The position numbers and the translations under genes are program-made. A stretch of DNA of 41,348 bases from Hyalangium versicolor (GTDB taxonomy: Bacteria; Myxococcota; Myxococcia; Myxococcales; Myxococcaceae), in contig NZ_JAHXBF010000054.1 in NCBI RefSeq assembly GCF_020103695.1, positions 1 to 41,348 on the forward strand, read 5' to 3'. Under the pieces are notes generated by a model. The model searched no databases and was not told the origin of the DNA. It worked only from the letters and a program-made list of their open reading frames with translations. This document shows, piece after piece, positions 30,419 to 41,348 of this stretch (its first letter is position 1; each line of letters starts with the position of its first letter).

Positions 30419-31597
30419 TCAGCGAGCGCGGGTGCGCTCGGCCTCCTGATCCGCCGCACGGGCACGGAACTCGCGGGCGAAGGTGGCATAGCGATCCTCG
30501 GAGATGGCGCGGCGCACCTGGGCCATGAGGCCCAGGAAGTAGTGCAGGTTGTGCAGCGTGTTGAGCCGCATGGCGAGGATCTCCTGGGCCACGAAGAGGT
30601 GGCGGAGGTACGCCCGGCTGAACGTCCGGCAGGTGTAGCAGGAGCACGCGGGGTCCACCGGACGTGGGTCCTTGGCGTACACGGCATTGCGGATGACGAC
30701 CTTGCCCTCGGAGGTGAAGAGCAGGCCGTTGCGGGCGCAGCGGGTGGGCAGGACGCAATCGAACATGTCGACGCCGGCCTCCACGCAGGTGACGAGATCC
30801 ACCGGGGTGCCCACGCCCATCAGATAACGCGGCTTGTCACGCGGCAGCAGGGGCGCGGAGTAGGCGACGCCGGCGTGCATGGCCTCGGGGGTTTCCCCCA
30901 CGGAGTAGCCCCCGAGCGCGTAGCCCGGCAGGTCCACGGCGCAGACTTGCTCGGCGTGGGAGCGGCGCAGGTCCTCGTGGAGTCCGCCCTGGACGATGCC
31001 GAAGAGGGAGGAGCGCTCGCGGCTCCAGGCCTTGGCGCAGCGGTGGAGCCAGCGCGTGGTGCGGGCCATGGACTGCTCCATGTACGAGCGCTCGGACTGT
31101 GCGGGCGGGCACTCGTCGAAGGCCATGATGATGTCGGCGCCGAGCGTCTCCTGGATGTCGATGGAGCGCTCGGGGGTGAGCATCTGGCGCGAGCCGTCCA
31201 GGTGGGACTGGAAGGCGGCGCCCTCCTCGGTGATCTTGCGCTTCTCGGCGAGGCTGAAGACCTGGAAGCCGCCGCTGTCGGTGAGCATGGGCCGATTCCA
31301 GGAGATGAAGCGGTGCAGGCCGCCCATCTCGCCCACGAGCGCCTCTCCGGGCCGGAGCATGAGGTGGTAGGTGTTGCCAAGGATGATCTGCGCATCCAGG
31401 GTGAGCAGATCGTCCGGGCCCACGGCCTTGACGCTGCCCACGGTGCCCACGGGCATGAAGATGGGAGTCTCCACGGGTCCGTGAGGGGTGTGCACGCGGC
31501 CGCGCCGCGCCTTGGAACCCGAGTCCTCGTGGAGCAACTCGAAGCGCACCAGGCTCGGTGCCACCCGGGTGTCTCCCCTGCCCTTCTGCTCGCCCAT
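30419..31597 (-). CDS. tgt: tRNA-guanine transglycosylase (Tgt)
   Basis: Tgt swaps guanine 34 for preQ1 in tRNAs with GUN anticodons (His, Asp, Asn, Tyr). The 392-residue chain has MLTDSGGFQVFSL with the general acid Asp, AFDECPPAQSER, the guanine-specificity stretch GLHEDLRR, FDCVLPTRCARNG with the nucleophilic Asp, and the zinc site DPACSCYTC with a later His. The length fits the bacterial enzyme. The start at 31597 lies 3 bp after the queA stop, so the two genes of the queuosine pathway are coupled. A non-coding 158 bp follows before yajC, but the direction is the same. Confidence 0.97.
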   Translation of the reverse strand: MGEQKGRGDTRVAPSLVRFELLHEDSGSKARRGRVHTPHGPVETPIFMPVGTVGSVKAVGPDDLLTLDAQIILGNTYHLMLRPGEALVGEMGGLHRFISWNRPMLTDSGGFQVFSLAEKRKITEEGAAFQSHLDGSRQMLTPERSIDIQETLGADIIMAFDECPPAQSERSYMEQSMARTTRWLHRCAKAWSRERSSLFGIVQGGLHEDLRRSHAEQVCAVDLPGYALGGYSVGETPEAMHAGVAYSAPLLPRDKPRYLMGVGTPVDLVTCVEAGVDMFDCVLPTRCARNGLLFTSEGKVVIRNAVYAKDPRPVDPACSCYTCRTFSRAYLRHLFVAQEILAMRLNTLHNLHYFLGLMAQVRRAISEDRYATFAREFRARAADQEAERTRAR

Positions 31598-31600
31598 CGC

Positions 31601-32686
31601 TTACTCCGTCACCAGCATGGCATCGCCATACGAGAAGAACCGATAACCCGCGCTCACTGCCTCGCGGTAGGCCGCCAGGGCGCGCTCCCGGCCCAACAGG
31701 GCGCTCACCAGCATGACCAGCGTGGAGCGCGGCAGGTGGAAGTTGGTGAGCAGCGCGTCCACCTGGCGGAAGGTGAAGCCCGGGCGGATGAAGATCACGG
31801 TGTCTCCCATTCCGGCGCGCAGGTGGCCTGTCTGGGGATCCGTGGCGGACTCCAGCGTGCGCACCACCGTGGTGCCCACCGCGATGACGCGGCGGCCCTC
31901 GGCCTTGGCGGCGTTGACGGCGGCGGCCGTCTCCTCGGAGACGCCGTAGCGCTCCGGGTGCATCTTGTGCTTGTCGAGTTCCTCTTCGCGCACGGGGAGG
32001 AAGGTGCCCGGCCCCACATCGAGCGTCACCATGGCGCGCTGGATGCCTCGGGCCTCCAGGGCCGAGAAGGTGGCCTCGGTGAAGTGCAGCCCTGCGGTGG
32101 GCGCGGCCACGGAGCCAGAGGAGCGAGCGTAGACGGTCTGATAGCGCTCGGCGTCCGCGGCATCCGGCTCGCGGGTGATGTAGGGGGGCAGCGGCAACCG
32201 GCCGGCCTGGGCCAGCAGTTCCTGGAACGAAGCGCCCGGAGGTGCATGGAAGCGCACCCGGTACTCGCCGCCCCCGAACGCCTCGAGCACCTCGGCCTGC
32301 AGTCCGCTTGGGAAGTCGATCCGGGCCCCGGGCTTGAGGCCCTTGGAGGCCTGTCCGAGACACAGCCAATCACTGGCCTCGGGAGCCTGGGCGAGCGCAG
32401 TCGAAGTCAGCGTGCTGGCGGCGGGACGGACGACGAGCAGCTCCACCCGACCGCCGGTGCCCGCCTTGGCGCCGAGCAACCGGGCGGGGATGACGCGCGC
32501 ATCGTTGAGGACGAGCAGATCACCCTGCCGCAGCAGCCCGGGCAGGTCCGAGAACTGGCGGTGCTCCCAGGCGCCAGAGGCCCGGCTCACGGTCATGAGG
32601 CGCGACGCATCACGCGTGCCCAGGGGCTTCTGGGCGATCTGGGCCTCGGGCAGCTCGAAGTCATAGTCGGAGAGACGGGACGACAC
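31601..32686 (-). CDS. queA: S-adenosylmethionine:tRNA ribosyltransferase-isomerase (QueA)
   Basis: QueA moves the ribosyl part of SAM onto preQ1 in tRNA to make epoxyqueuosine, the step after Tgt. The 361-residue chain starts with the family N-terminus SRLSDYDFELPEAQIAQKPL, then DLLVLNDARVIPARL, SVAAPTAGLHFT, VTLDVGPGTFLPVREE and HLPRSTLVMLVSALLG, and ends in GYRFFSYGDAMLV. The start is the GTG at 32686, where the conserved N-terminus begins; the much longer upstream frame overlaps the SpoIID-like gene and is not real. No good Shine-Dalgarno is seen. It lies 43 bp after the SpoIID-like gene and 3 bp before tgt. Confidence 0.96.
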   Translation of the reverse strand: MSSRLSDYDFELPEAQIAQKPLGTRDASRLMTVSRASGAWEHRQFSDLPGLLRQGDLLVLNDARVIPARLLGAKAGTGGRVELLVVRPAASTLTSTALAQAPEASDWLCLGQASKGLKPGARIDFPSGLQAEVLEAFGGGEYRVRFHAPPGASFQELLAQAGRLPLPPYITREPDAADAERYQTVYARSSGSVAAPTAGLHFTEATFSALEARGIQRAMVTLDVGPGTFLPVREEELDKHKMHPERYGVSEETAAAVNAAKAEGRRVIAVGTTVVRTLESATDPQTGHLRAGMGDTVIFIRPGFTFRQVDALLTNFHLPRSTLVMLVSALLGRERALAAYREAVSAGYRFFSYGDAMLVTE

Positions 32687-32729
32687 GAGGGGGGCTTGTA
32701 GCAGCCTCGGTGCCGCCCCGAAACCGAAC

Positions 32730-33839
32730 TCAGTAGAGCTGCTGGAGCTCGGCCCCCGGGTAGTAGTGGGAGAGGATTTCCTTGTAGCTCCAGCCGCCCT
32801 CCGCGAGCACCTTGGAGCCCCACTGGCACAGCCCGGCGCCATGGCCATAGCCCCGGCCAGTGAACTGGTAGCCGCGCGAGGTGCGCTCCACCTCGAAATC
32901 CAGGCTCTTGAGCTTGGTGTAGCCCAGGCGCTGGCGGAAGCGGGCGCCGTCCAGGGAGACCCCACCGGCGGTGGCCACGCGAGTGACCCGATGCGTGGCG
33001 GTGCGGCCGGCGATGCGCAGTCCGTCGGGAGAGCCTTCGAGCGCCTCGCGGAGTTCCTGCTCGCTCACGGTAGCGGTCCATCGGCTGGCGGGAAGCTTTC
33101 CACAGGGGCAATCGACGGCCTGGAGGTAGGGAAGATCGCGCTGGAGCGCAGCCTGGCCGGATTCGGTGTGTCCGCCGCACGAGGCATGGAAGTAGGCCTC
33201 GATGGGCGCGAGTTCATAGGTAAGCACCTCGCCCCGAGTGGCCTCCACGGCGGCACGGGTGCGCGAGTCCTCACTGTTGACGCCGCCGTACACCTGATGG
33301 AGCACGCTGCTGCCCATGTAGAAGGCGCTCCCGTAGGCCTCGAGCTTCTTCTGGAGGGCATAGGTGCGGGAGGCCACGGCCTGGGCCTTGAGGGCCTCCA
33401 GCGGGAAGGAGACGGGCATCTCGCTGCCGAGCACCGCCGCGAGGTAGTCCTCCAAGGGGATGACATTGATGAGCTGCAGACCATCCCGGTACAGGCGCAC
33501 GACGACGTCTCCCCGGACCTCCATGTCCCCGGCGCGGATGGGAGCATCCCCGGGGACACCGGCGTCATCGGACACCCAGCCGGCGCGGAAGCGCACGGCG
33601 TCTCCGACGATGGGAGCCCCATTGAGCTCGAGCTTCCGTCCACGCCTCCGCACCGTCACGCGGCTCTTGCCGAGCGACTGGAAGGAGGCCTCCTCGACAT
33701 CCATCCCCATGGCCAGCCCCTGGCCGCTCAGCAGGACCTCGTCTTTGCCTTCGCTCATGGCGATGCGCATCGTCTCCACCGCGAGCGAGGGCGAAGCCGT
33801 GAGCAGGACGAGGAGCAGTGCAACAGGGCGCAACAGCAT
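32730..33839 (-). CDS. SpoIID/LytB-domain protein
   Basis: This 369-residue exported protein resembles SpoIID, the lytic transglycosylase of Bacillus sporulation that cleaves denuded peptidoglycan. A signal peptide (MLLRPVALLLVLLTASPSLA) is followed by the conserved blocks NVIPLEDYLAAVLGSEMP, FPLEALKAQAVASRTYAL (with the catalytic Glu in LEALKAQ), FHASCGGHTESG and FTGRGYGHGAGLCQWGS. The start at 33839 is the ATG before the signal peptide; the longer upstream frame is not supported. It is the first gene of the run toward queA and is divergent from the gene at 33905. Myxobacteria sporulate by shape change, so a peptidoglycan-trimming role is possible, but the context is housekeeping. Confidence 0.9.
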   Translation of the reverse strand: MLLRPVALLLVLLTASPSLAVETMRIAMSEGKDEVLLSGQGLAMGMDVEEASFQSLGKSRVTVRRRGRKLELNGAPIVGDAVRFRAGWVSDDAGVPGDAPIRAGDMEVRGDVVVRLYRDGLQLINVIPLEDYLAAVLGSEMPVSFPLEALKAQAVASRTYALQKKLEAYGSAFYMGSSVLHQVYGGVNSEDSRTRAAVEATRGEVLTYELAPIEAYFHASCGGHTESGQAALQRDLPYLQAVDCPCGKLPASRWTATVSEQELREALEGSPDGLRIAGRTATHRVTRVATAGGVSLDGARFRQRLGYTKLKSLDFEVERTSRGYQFTGRGYGHGAGLCQWGSKVLAEGGWSYKEILSHYYPGAELQQLY

Positions 33840-33904
33840 GGTCCAGAGTGTAGGAGCCTCCGATCGCGGCTCAAGAAAACGGCCAGCGGATGAGGGAGAC
33901 TGAT

Positions 33905-34450
33905 GTGCCGATGCCCCCCGCCTTCGATCCCTCACAGCTGGCTCCCACCGCGATTGGAACCCTGCTGCGAGACCTGCCCCCCCGCCCGGCCGCGCTGCTC
34001 CGGAGACGCCTGGTCCAGAGAGCGCCCCTCGACGCGAGTGCTGCCTTCTATGGAGTGACGCCGGAGGCACTCTCGGTGAACCTGCTGCGGGAGGCGCTGT
34101 CACTGACTGCGACGGCAGGAGGAAGTGCCCGCCCGCCGGGGAGCGCCGAGGAGGAAGCCGCCTGGGCCCGTCAGCTCACGGCGGCGCTGGAGCGGGAGAC
34201 GGCCCCGGTGAGCCCGGCCCTGGTGGACACGGTGGCGCTCTGCCGGAGACTGCTGGCGGTGGGCCCAGAGGTTGAATCGGCCCTCGATGCCGCCGAGCGC
34301 GCGGAGTCCGCCTCGCCCCGTCGCCAGCGGGAAGACCTGCTGCGACGGGTGGCGGTGGGGCTGCTGCTGGCACTGGCCGCCTGGTTCTACTGGACACGCC
34401 CTCCAGATCCCCCGACACCCCCACCCCGCTTCCTTCCCTCGGGGCGCTGA
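33905..34450 (+). CDS. Tail-anchored protein of unknown function
   Basis: This protein of about 181 residues is soluble and helical (LAPTAIGTLLRDLPP, AALLRRRLVQRAP and LSVNLLREALSLT). It ends with one membrane helix (VAVGLLLALAAWFYW) and a Pro-rich tail. The layout (a short alpha-helical domain facing the cytoplasm and a single C-terminal anchor) recalls anti-sigma-like or tail-anchored proteins, but no family is seen. I chose GTG 33905, which has AGGGAG six bases upstream; ATG 33890 and ATG 33911 in the same frame are alternatives. It is divergent from the SpoIID-like gene by 65 bp. Confidence 0.65.
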   Translation: MPMPPAFDPSQLAPTAIGTLLRDLPPRPAALLRRRLVQRAPLDASAAFYGVTPEALSVNLLREALSLTATAGGSARPPGSAEEEAAWARQLTAALERETAPVSPALVDTVALCRRLLAVGPEVESALDAAERAESASPRRQREDLLRRVAVGLLLALAAWFYWTRPPDPPTPPPRFLPSGR

Positions 34451-34491
34451 GCGCGCTGGACGAGGCTGGAGGAGGCGCATAAGGGAAGGCC

Positions 34492-34812
34492 ATGCGCGCT
34501 TGCAGCCTTGCCCTGTTGGCCCTGGTGCTCGCTGGCTGTCCCAAGCAGGTGGAACGGGTGGCCGGAACGGACGACTCGCGAATCGACGACGCCTCGGCGC
34601 GGCTCGAGGAGTTACGGCTGAAGGAGGAGTCCGAGAACCTGTCCTGCGTGGAACGGTGCGCGGTGGCCCGGCAGACGTGCGCGGTGGGAGAGGAGCTGTG
34701 TGGGATGGTGGACGCCCACCCGGACCGGACGGACCTTCCGCCGCGTTGCATCCAGGCACGGGAGCAGTGCGCCCAGGCGAACTCGGGCTGTACGCGGTGC
34801 CAGAACGGCTGA
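34492..34812 (+). CDS. Small cysteine-rich lipoprotein
   Basis: This 106-residue lipoprotein has a clear signal (MRACSLALLALVLAGC, Cys at 16), a short charged helix (SARLEELRLKEES), then eight Cys with spacings typical of small disulfide-rich domains (LSCVERCAVARQTCAVGEELC and RCIQAREQCAQANSGCTRC). AGGGAAGG lies upstream of the ATG. It is 41 bp after the tail-anchored gene and 79 bp before the next one, same direction, so the three may be co-transcribed. Similar proteins are common as paralogues in myxobacterial genomes; no function is known. Confidence 0.75.
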   Translation: MRACSLALLALVLAGCPKQVERVAGTDDSRIDDASARLEELRLKEESENLSCVERCAVARQTCAVGEELCGMVDAHPDRTDLPPRCIQAREQCAQANSGCTRCQNG

Positions 34813-34891
34813 ATGAAGGGAGTCGGCCAACGAGCGGATTGCCCGGGTACCCCTCCCCCCCCTAGATTGAGGCAACCTTCGAGGAGCCGTC

Positions 34892-35515
34892 ATGCCCCGC
34901 CCAACGTCTGTCCTGCTCGTCGCCTCCTGGCTCGCCGTGCCGGGGCTGGCCATGGCGCAAGAGGACCTCACGCCGCAGAAGATCGCGGAGATCCGGCGGG
35001 ACGAGCAGGCCTCTCAGGCCAAGGTGAACGCGGCCTACGGCAACCGGAAGCCCTCGGAAATGAGCAACGAGGAGCGCGGCCAGGCGGCGAGGGAGCAGCA
35101 AGCGGCGGGCATGGCGGTGCTGGAGAAGCACGGGGTCTCGGACAAGGAGTACTCGCGTCACGTTGCCAGGATGGGCCGAGAGGAGAGCGCGGCCGTCGCC
35201 CGGGAAGAGAAGAAGCTGGACGACGAAGCGAAGGCGGCCCAGGCGGCGCGAGACGCCAAGGCGGCCGAGAAGAAGCGGATCGAGGAGGAGGGCCTGCCCC
35301 CCGACCAGATCCCCGTCCAGCGGGGCTTCAGCGACGAGAACCCGGTGGTGCTGGAGTCGACGGGGGATGATGTGGTGGAGGTAGAGGAAGGCCTGCCGGC
35401 GAGCGAGGAAGGCCTCGAGGCGATGCCCGCGGGAGACGCCACAGTCCCCGTCGAGGAGGCTGCGCCAGCGGCTCCGGCCCCATCCCACGGAAAGAAGTCG
35501 AAGAAGAAGAAGTAA
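34892..35515 (+). CDS. Secreted charged coiled-coil protein
   Basis: This 207-residue protein has a signal peptide (MPRPTSVLLVASWLAVPGLAMAQ) and a long charged helical region (about 25-135) rich in Glu, Lys, Ala and Gln, including AREEKKLDDEAKAAQAARDAKAAEKKRIEEE, which should form a coiled coil. An acidic, Pro/Ala-rich segment and a basic tail (KKSKKKK) follow. Low-complexity composition limits family assignment. The ATG follows GAGGAG by five bases. The stop is 11 bp from the end of the convergent kamA gene, and a short hairpin (GGCCTC/GAGGCC at 35523-35537) sits in that gap. Confidence 0.7.
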   Translation: MPRPTSVLLVASWLAVPGLAMAQEDLTPQKIAEIRRDEQASQAKVNAAYGNRKPSEMSNEERGQAAREQQAAGMAVLEKHGVSDKEYSRHVARMGREESAAVAREEKKLDDEAKAAQAARDAKAAEKKRIEEEGLPPDQIPVQRGFSDENPVVLESTGDDVVEVEEGLPASEEGLEAMPAGDATVPVEEAAPAAPAPSHGKKSKKKK

Positions 35516-35526
35516 CCGGCGGGGCC

Positions 35527-36762
35527 TCAGCGAGGCCGGGACCGCCACACCTCGTCATAGGGGCAGGAGCAGTCGACTTCCTGGGGCTCGGGGTAGGCGT
35601 ACTGCTGGCCCTTGAAGTTGCGGAAGATCGTCTCCCGTTCTCCGCGCTCCACGACATAGTCGGGCTGGAGGGTGACCTTGCCGCCACCGCCGGGCAGGTC
35701 CACTGCGAGGTGCGGCACCGCGAGCCCGGTGGTGTAGCCGCGGAGTTGCTGAAGGATCTCGACGCCCTTCGCGATGGGGGTCCGCAGATGCTCGCACCCT
35801 TCGGCGACATCCATCTGGTGGAGGTAGTACGGCCGGACGCGGATGCGCAGCAGGGCGTGATTCAGCTCCTGGATGATGCGCGCATCCGAGTTGAGCTGGC
35901 GCATGAGCACGGTCTGGTTCTCGACGGGGATGCCGTGGTCCACCAGGCGTTCACAGGCCTCACTGGCCTCGGGAGTGATTTCCTTGGGGTGATTGAAGTG
36001 GGTCACCACGTAGAGGGGCGCATAGCGCCGCAGCGTGCGCGCGAGCGAATCGGTGACACGCATGGGCAGACACACCGGCACGCGAGTCCCGATGCGGATC
36101 ATCTCCACATGGGGGATCTCATGAAGCGGCGCGAGCAGCTCTTCCAGACGTGTGTCGCTGAGGAGGAACGGATCGCCGCCGGAGACGAGCACATCCCGCA
36201 CCTCGGGATGGTTGCGGATGTACTCGATGCCGCGGCGCATCTGCTCCTTGCTGAGTTCGGCCTCCCCGCCCTTGGTGATGCGGCGGCGGGTGCAGTGGCG
36301 GCAGTAGACGGAACAGGTATCCAGCGCGAGGAAGAGCACGCGGTCCGGATACTTATGGACGATGGCCTCCTCGGGGCGCGTCTTGTCCTCTCCCAGCGGG
36401 TCAGCCAGCTCACCGGGGCGGATGCGCGCCTCCTCGCGCACGGGAATGGACTGCATGCGCACGGGGCAGAACGGATGCTCCGGGTCGATGAGGGACAGGT
36501 AGTACGGGCTGATGCCGATGCGGAACAGCGAGGCCGTCTCCTGAACGCCGGCGCGTTCGCTGGCCGTGAGCGACACATAGCGCTCGAGCTGTTCGAGGTT
36601 GCGGACGGCGTGGCGCTGCTGCCAGCGCCAATCACCCCACTCCGCATCGGTGGCATGAGGAAACAGGCGCTTGCGCCCTTCCGCACTCCCAGGGGCGCGG
36701 CCGGCCCGAGCCTTCGAAGGGCCTGCCGCTGGAACCACGGGAACCTGGCCGGACGAGTCCAT
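35527..36762 (-). CDS. kamA: Lysine 2,3-aminomutase family radical SAM enzyme
   Basis: Lysine 2,3-aminomutase moves the alpha-amino group of L-lysine to the beta carbon using SAM, an iron-sulfur cluster and PLP. The 411-residue chain has the cluster motif CSVYCRHCTRR, VLVSGGDPFLLSD, a substrate Asp in HQMDVAEG (the Asp 293 position of the clostridial enzyme), then LAVDLPGGGGKV with the second substrate Asp (330) and the PLP-binding Lys (337). These residues favour lysine over glutamate as substrate. The ATG overlaps the upstream paralogue's stop codon by one base (TGATG), so translation is coupled. Beta-lysine is a known osmolyte and natural-product building block; no cluster with such a role is visible here. 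Confidence 0.93.
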   Translation of the reverse strand: MDSSGQVPVVPAAGPSKARAGRAPGSAEGRKRLFPHATDAEWGDWRWQQRHAVRNLEQLERYVSLTASERAGVQETASLFRIGISPYYLSLIDPEHPFCPVRMQSIPVREEARIRPGELADPLGEDKTRPEEAIVHKYPDRVLFLALDTCSVYCRHCTRRRITKGGEAELSKEQMRRGIEYIRNHPEVRDVLVSGGDPFLLSDTRLEELLAPLHEIPHVEMIRIGTRVPVCLPMRVTDSLARTLRRYAPLYVVTHFNHPKEITPEASEACERLVDHGIPVENQTVLMRQLNSDARIIQELNHALLRIRVRPYYLHQMDVAEGCEHLRTPIAKGVEILQQLRGYTTGLAVPHLAVDLPGGGGKVTLQPDYVVERGERETIFRNFKGQQYAYPEPQEVDCSCPYDEVWRSRPR

Positions 36763-38132
36763 CACGCGGCCTTGAGCTGCTCCCGCCACCACGCCTGGCC
36801 GGACTCGGGCAGGGTATCGATGGGATCGAAGTACTCGTACTTGCGATTGAGCGCATCGGGGTCATTGGCCTCGATGGCGGTGCGGTAGTTCTTGGTCCAG
36901 TACGAGATGCCCTTCTCCTTGTCGTACTCGGCGACCTGGTGGACCCAGCGCTTGCCGACGAAGGGCACGTCACAGACGATGCGCGGCGTAGCGAAGCCGG
37001 GCATGTAGCCCATGATGTCGTGCTGGAGCTTCTGGGCCTGGGCGACGGACAGGCGCCAGTGCTCCGAGTTGGGGATCATGTCGCACATGTAGAAGTAGTA
37101 CGGCAGGATCTTGGCGTGGTCGAGCAGGGTGAAGCAGAGGTCCAGCAGGGCGTGGGCGCTGTCATTGACGCCGCGCAGCAGGACGCCCTGGTTGCGCACA
37201 TCGCGGAAGCCCATGTCGAGAATCTTACGCACAGCCTTGCCCACGAGCGGAGTGAGCTGCTGGGCGTTGTTGACGTGGGTATGGAGCGCCAGGTCCACGC
37301 CGCGCTCGATAGACTTCTTGGCGAGCCGATCCAGCCCCTGGAGGACGCTGTCCTGGAGGAAGTGCTGGGGGATGCCCATGAGGCCCTTGCTGGCCAGACG
37401 GATGTCCCGGATGTTGGGGATGTCCATCAGGGAGCTGACGAACGGCTCGAGCTGCTGGATGGGCAGGTTGGCGATGTCGCCACCGGACACGACCACATCG
37501 CGCACGGTGGGCGTGCGGCGCAGGTAGTCGAGCATCTGCTCGTAGCGCTCCTTGGGACCGATGGCGAACTTGTGCTTGTGCACCTGGGGCACGTCATTGC
37601 CCACCAGGTCCATGCGCGTGCAATGGCCACAGTACTGGGGGCAGGTGGGCAGCATCTCGGCCAGCACCTTGGTGGGGTAGCGATGGGTGAGGCCCTCGAC
37701 GACCCACATCTCGGCCTCATGGAGGCTGTCCCGGCTGGCCTTGGGATGGTTGGGCCAATCGGTGCGGCGGTCCGCGAACGCCGGGAGCATGTAGCGGCGC
37801 ACCGGATCGCTCCAGAGGTCCTCCAGGTTCATGGTGTTGAGCATCTGCGGTGGGAGCAGGAGCGACATGGTCGCCCGCTCCTTCTGGTCGCGGTCGATGC
37901 TCTCGGCCAGGTCATCGGGGAGGAGGGAACCCAGGGCGGCCTTGAACTCGCGCAGGTTCTTGATGGTGTGCTTGCGCTGCCAGAGAGCGCTCTCCCAGTC
38001 GGCGGCGGAGACGTCCTTGTAGGCAGGGATGCGCCGCCAGTCGGGCTCGAGAAATTCCCGGCGGGTCGGGTACGAGATCGGCTGAGGAGCGGGGCCGGAC
38101 TCGGCCGGCACTCGGCTGGGCTTCGTTTGCAT
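36762..38132 (-). CDS. KamA-family radical SAM protein with altered PLP motif
   Basis: This 456-residue paralogue of the kamA next to it has the radical SAM motif CPQYCGHCTRM, VVVSGGDIANLP, the substrate-site Asp in YYFYMCDMIP, but CDVPFVGKRWV where lysine aminomutases have VDLPGGGGK. The Asp and Lys are kept, but the glycine-rich loop is replaced and one residue shorter. The chain has an additional, non-conserved N-terminus and a region before the cluster that is not shared with the neighbour. It is therefore a distinct subgroup and may act on another amino acid or help its partner. The start ATG at 38132 follows AAGGTAAG. It lies 95 bp after the kinase gene, and the next kamA overlaps its stop. 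Confidence 0.88.
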   Translation of the reverse strand: MQTKPSRVPAESGPAPQPISYPTRREFLEPDWRRIPAYKDVSAADWESALWQRKHTIKNLREFKAALGSLLPDDLAESIDRDQKERATMSLLLPPQMLNTMNLEDLWSDPVRRYMLPAFADRRTDWPNHPKASRDSLHEAEMWVVEGLTHRYPTKVLAEMLPTCPQYCGHCTRMDLVGNDVPQVHKHKFAIGPKERYEQMLDYLRRTPTVRDVVVSGGDIANLPIQQLEPFVSSLMDIPNIRDIRLASKGLMGIPQHFLQDSVLQGLDRLAKKSIERGVDLALHTHVNNAQQLTPLVGKAVRKILDMGFRDVRNQGVLLRGVNDSAHALLDLCFTLLDHAKILPYYFYMCDMIPNSEHWRLSVAQAQKLQHDIMGYMPGFATPRIVCDVPFVGKRWVHQVAEYDKEKGISYWTKNYRTAIEANDPDALNRKYEYFDPIDTLPESGQAWWREQLKAA

Positions 38133-38227
38133 GGCGACTTACCTTACCGTGAAGCTCCGTCAGCGAGAGCAGTCCCGCCGCGGTGGCCCTCCATATCGAA
38201 CAATCGAGGAGGGTGACAGATGCCCGC

Positions 38228-40990
<2,763 letters not shown>

Positions 40991-41226
40991 CTCGTGGAGT
41001 CGCCTCGACCCGGGCAGCAACGGTGCCATCGGAGGCGGTGGAATGCCGGGCGGAGCCTACGGACTCTAGACGGAGCAGCAACGGTCCGTCAAACAACACT
41101 GCACTCCGAAATTACCCAGAGAATCCAGGGGCTTGGGAAGATTCTGGCGCTCGTCTGGCCCGCTCCTCGCCGTACCGGGGTACGAGGCAGGCCGCCAGGT
41201 CAGCCAGCGGCGCAGAAACCAAGCCC

Positions 41227-41272
41227 AAAAAAAGAAACGCCCCTGGAGCCCAGTGAAGGGCGCCAGGGGCGC
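41227..41272 (-). terminator. rRNA operon intrinsic terminator
   Basis: On the minus strand, just after the 5S rRNA, CGCCCCTGG pairs with CCAGGGGCG, with an inner GCCC/GGGC stem, then TTTCTTTTTTT. Strong stem, strong T-run. The kinase gene begins about 240 bp further on, so its promoter must lie in the gap 40991-41226, which shows no recognisable motif. Confidence 0.9.
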
Positions 41273-41285
41273 AAGAGAAAAAAAT

Positions 41286-41348
41286 CCGGCAGCGACCTAC
41301 TCTCCCACGCGGTTTCCCGCGGAGTACCATCGGCTCTGGAGGGCTTAA
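41286..41348 (-). rRNA. rrf: 5S ribosomal RNA, 3' part
   Basis: Read on the minus strand, the edge sequence ends in the 5S rRNA 3' half: GATGGTACTCC, a GC stem, GGGAGAGTAGGTCGCTGCC and GGA, with the terminal stem at the 3' end at about 41286. About 63 of the usual roughly 117 nt are in the window; the 5' half, and no doubt 23S and 16S, lie to the right. A terminator follows at once. Confidence 0.9.

Noticed and set aside
30368..32701. A 777-codon plus-strand frame opposite tgt and queA
   Set aside because: Antisense shadow of two well-identified enzymes; composition dominated by Gly, His, Ala, Leu, with no start signal.
32687..32965. N-terminal extension of queA to 32965
   Set aside because: It would overlap the end of the SpoIID-like gene, and the conserved QueA N-terminus starts at the GTG 32686.

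Overview
The window looks like a stretch of chromosome from a fruiting myxobacterium of the Cystobacterineae type (Archangium, Cystobacter or Myxococcus relatives). The evidence is high GC with strong G/C third-position preference in the housekeeping genes, many lipoproteins, a MYXO-CTERM-like sorting tail, a Tox-REase-5/Imm52 lipoprotein toxin pair, DUF4874/DUF4832 and CHAT proteins, and a large PEGA-containing Ser/Thr kinase. No single gene fixes the species.

Positions 1-7250 are accessory DNA with lower GC. They hold a 5'-truncated group II intron remnant (198-540, minus), a C39-like cysteine peptidase (722-1519, minus), and a full-length group II intron (1805-5812, minus) whose reverse transcriptase gene is split by a one-gene serine-recombinase element (2543-4556). 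A transposase remnant, copies of a hairpin repeat that serves as intron exon sequence, and a five-repeat cysteine-rich lipoprotein follow. Removing exactly 2006 bp between two 8-bp cores (GGAGAGAT) rejoins the intron reading frame as a normal 447-residue reverse transcriptase.

Positions 7248-10632 hold an immunity gene and a lipoprotein toxin with a C-terminal nuclease domain, a decayed secreted-protein gene, and a lipoprotein. Positions 10827-15482 hold a three-gene exported module (membrane protein, small secreted protein, TPR-CHAT protease) bracketed by an 80-bp direct repeat. Positions 15520-25548 are a mixed accessory block: two proteins of unknown function, a DUF4874/DUF4832 secreted protein, a berberine-bridge-type FAD oxidoreductase, a low-GC orphan, an alpha/alpha-toroid protein resembling terpene cyclases, and a second CHAT protease with small lipoprotein neighbours.

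From 25576 to the right edge the window is mostly core genome. An ATPase-only Hsp70 homologue is followed by a minus-strand run spoIID-like, queA, tgt, yajC, secD, secF, which ends in a clear intrinsic terminator. That run joins tRNA queuosine synthesis to the SecDF-YajC translocase accessory complex. Beyond it are three small plus-strand envelope genes, two overlapping lysine-2,3-aminomutase-family radical SAM genes, a PEGA Ser/Thr kinase, and at the right edge the 3' half of a 5S rRNA with its operon terminator. I saw no tRNA genes and no CRISPR array.
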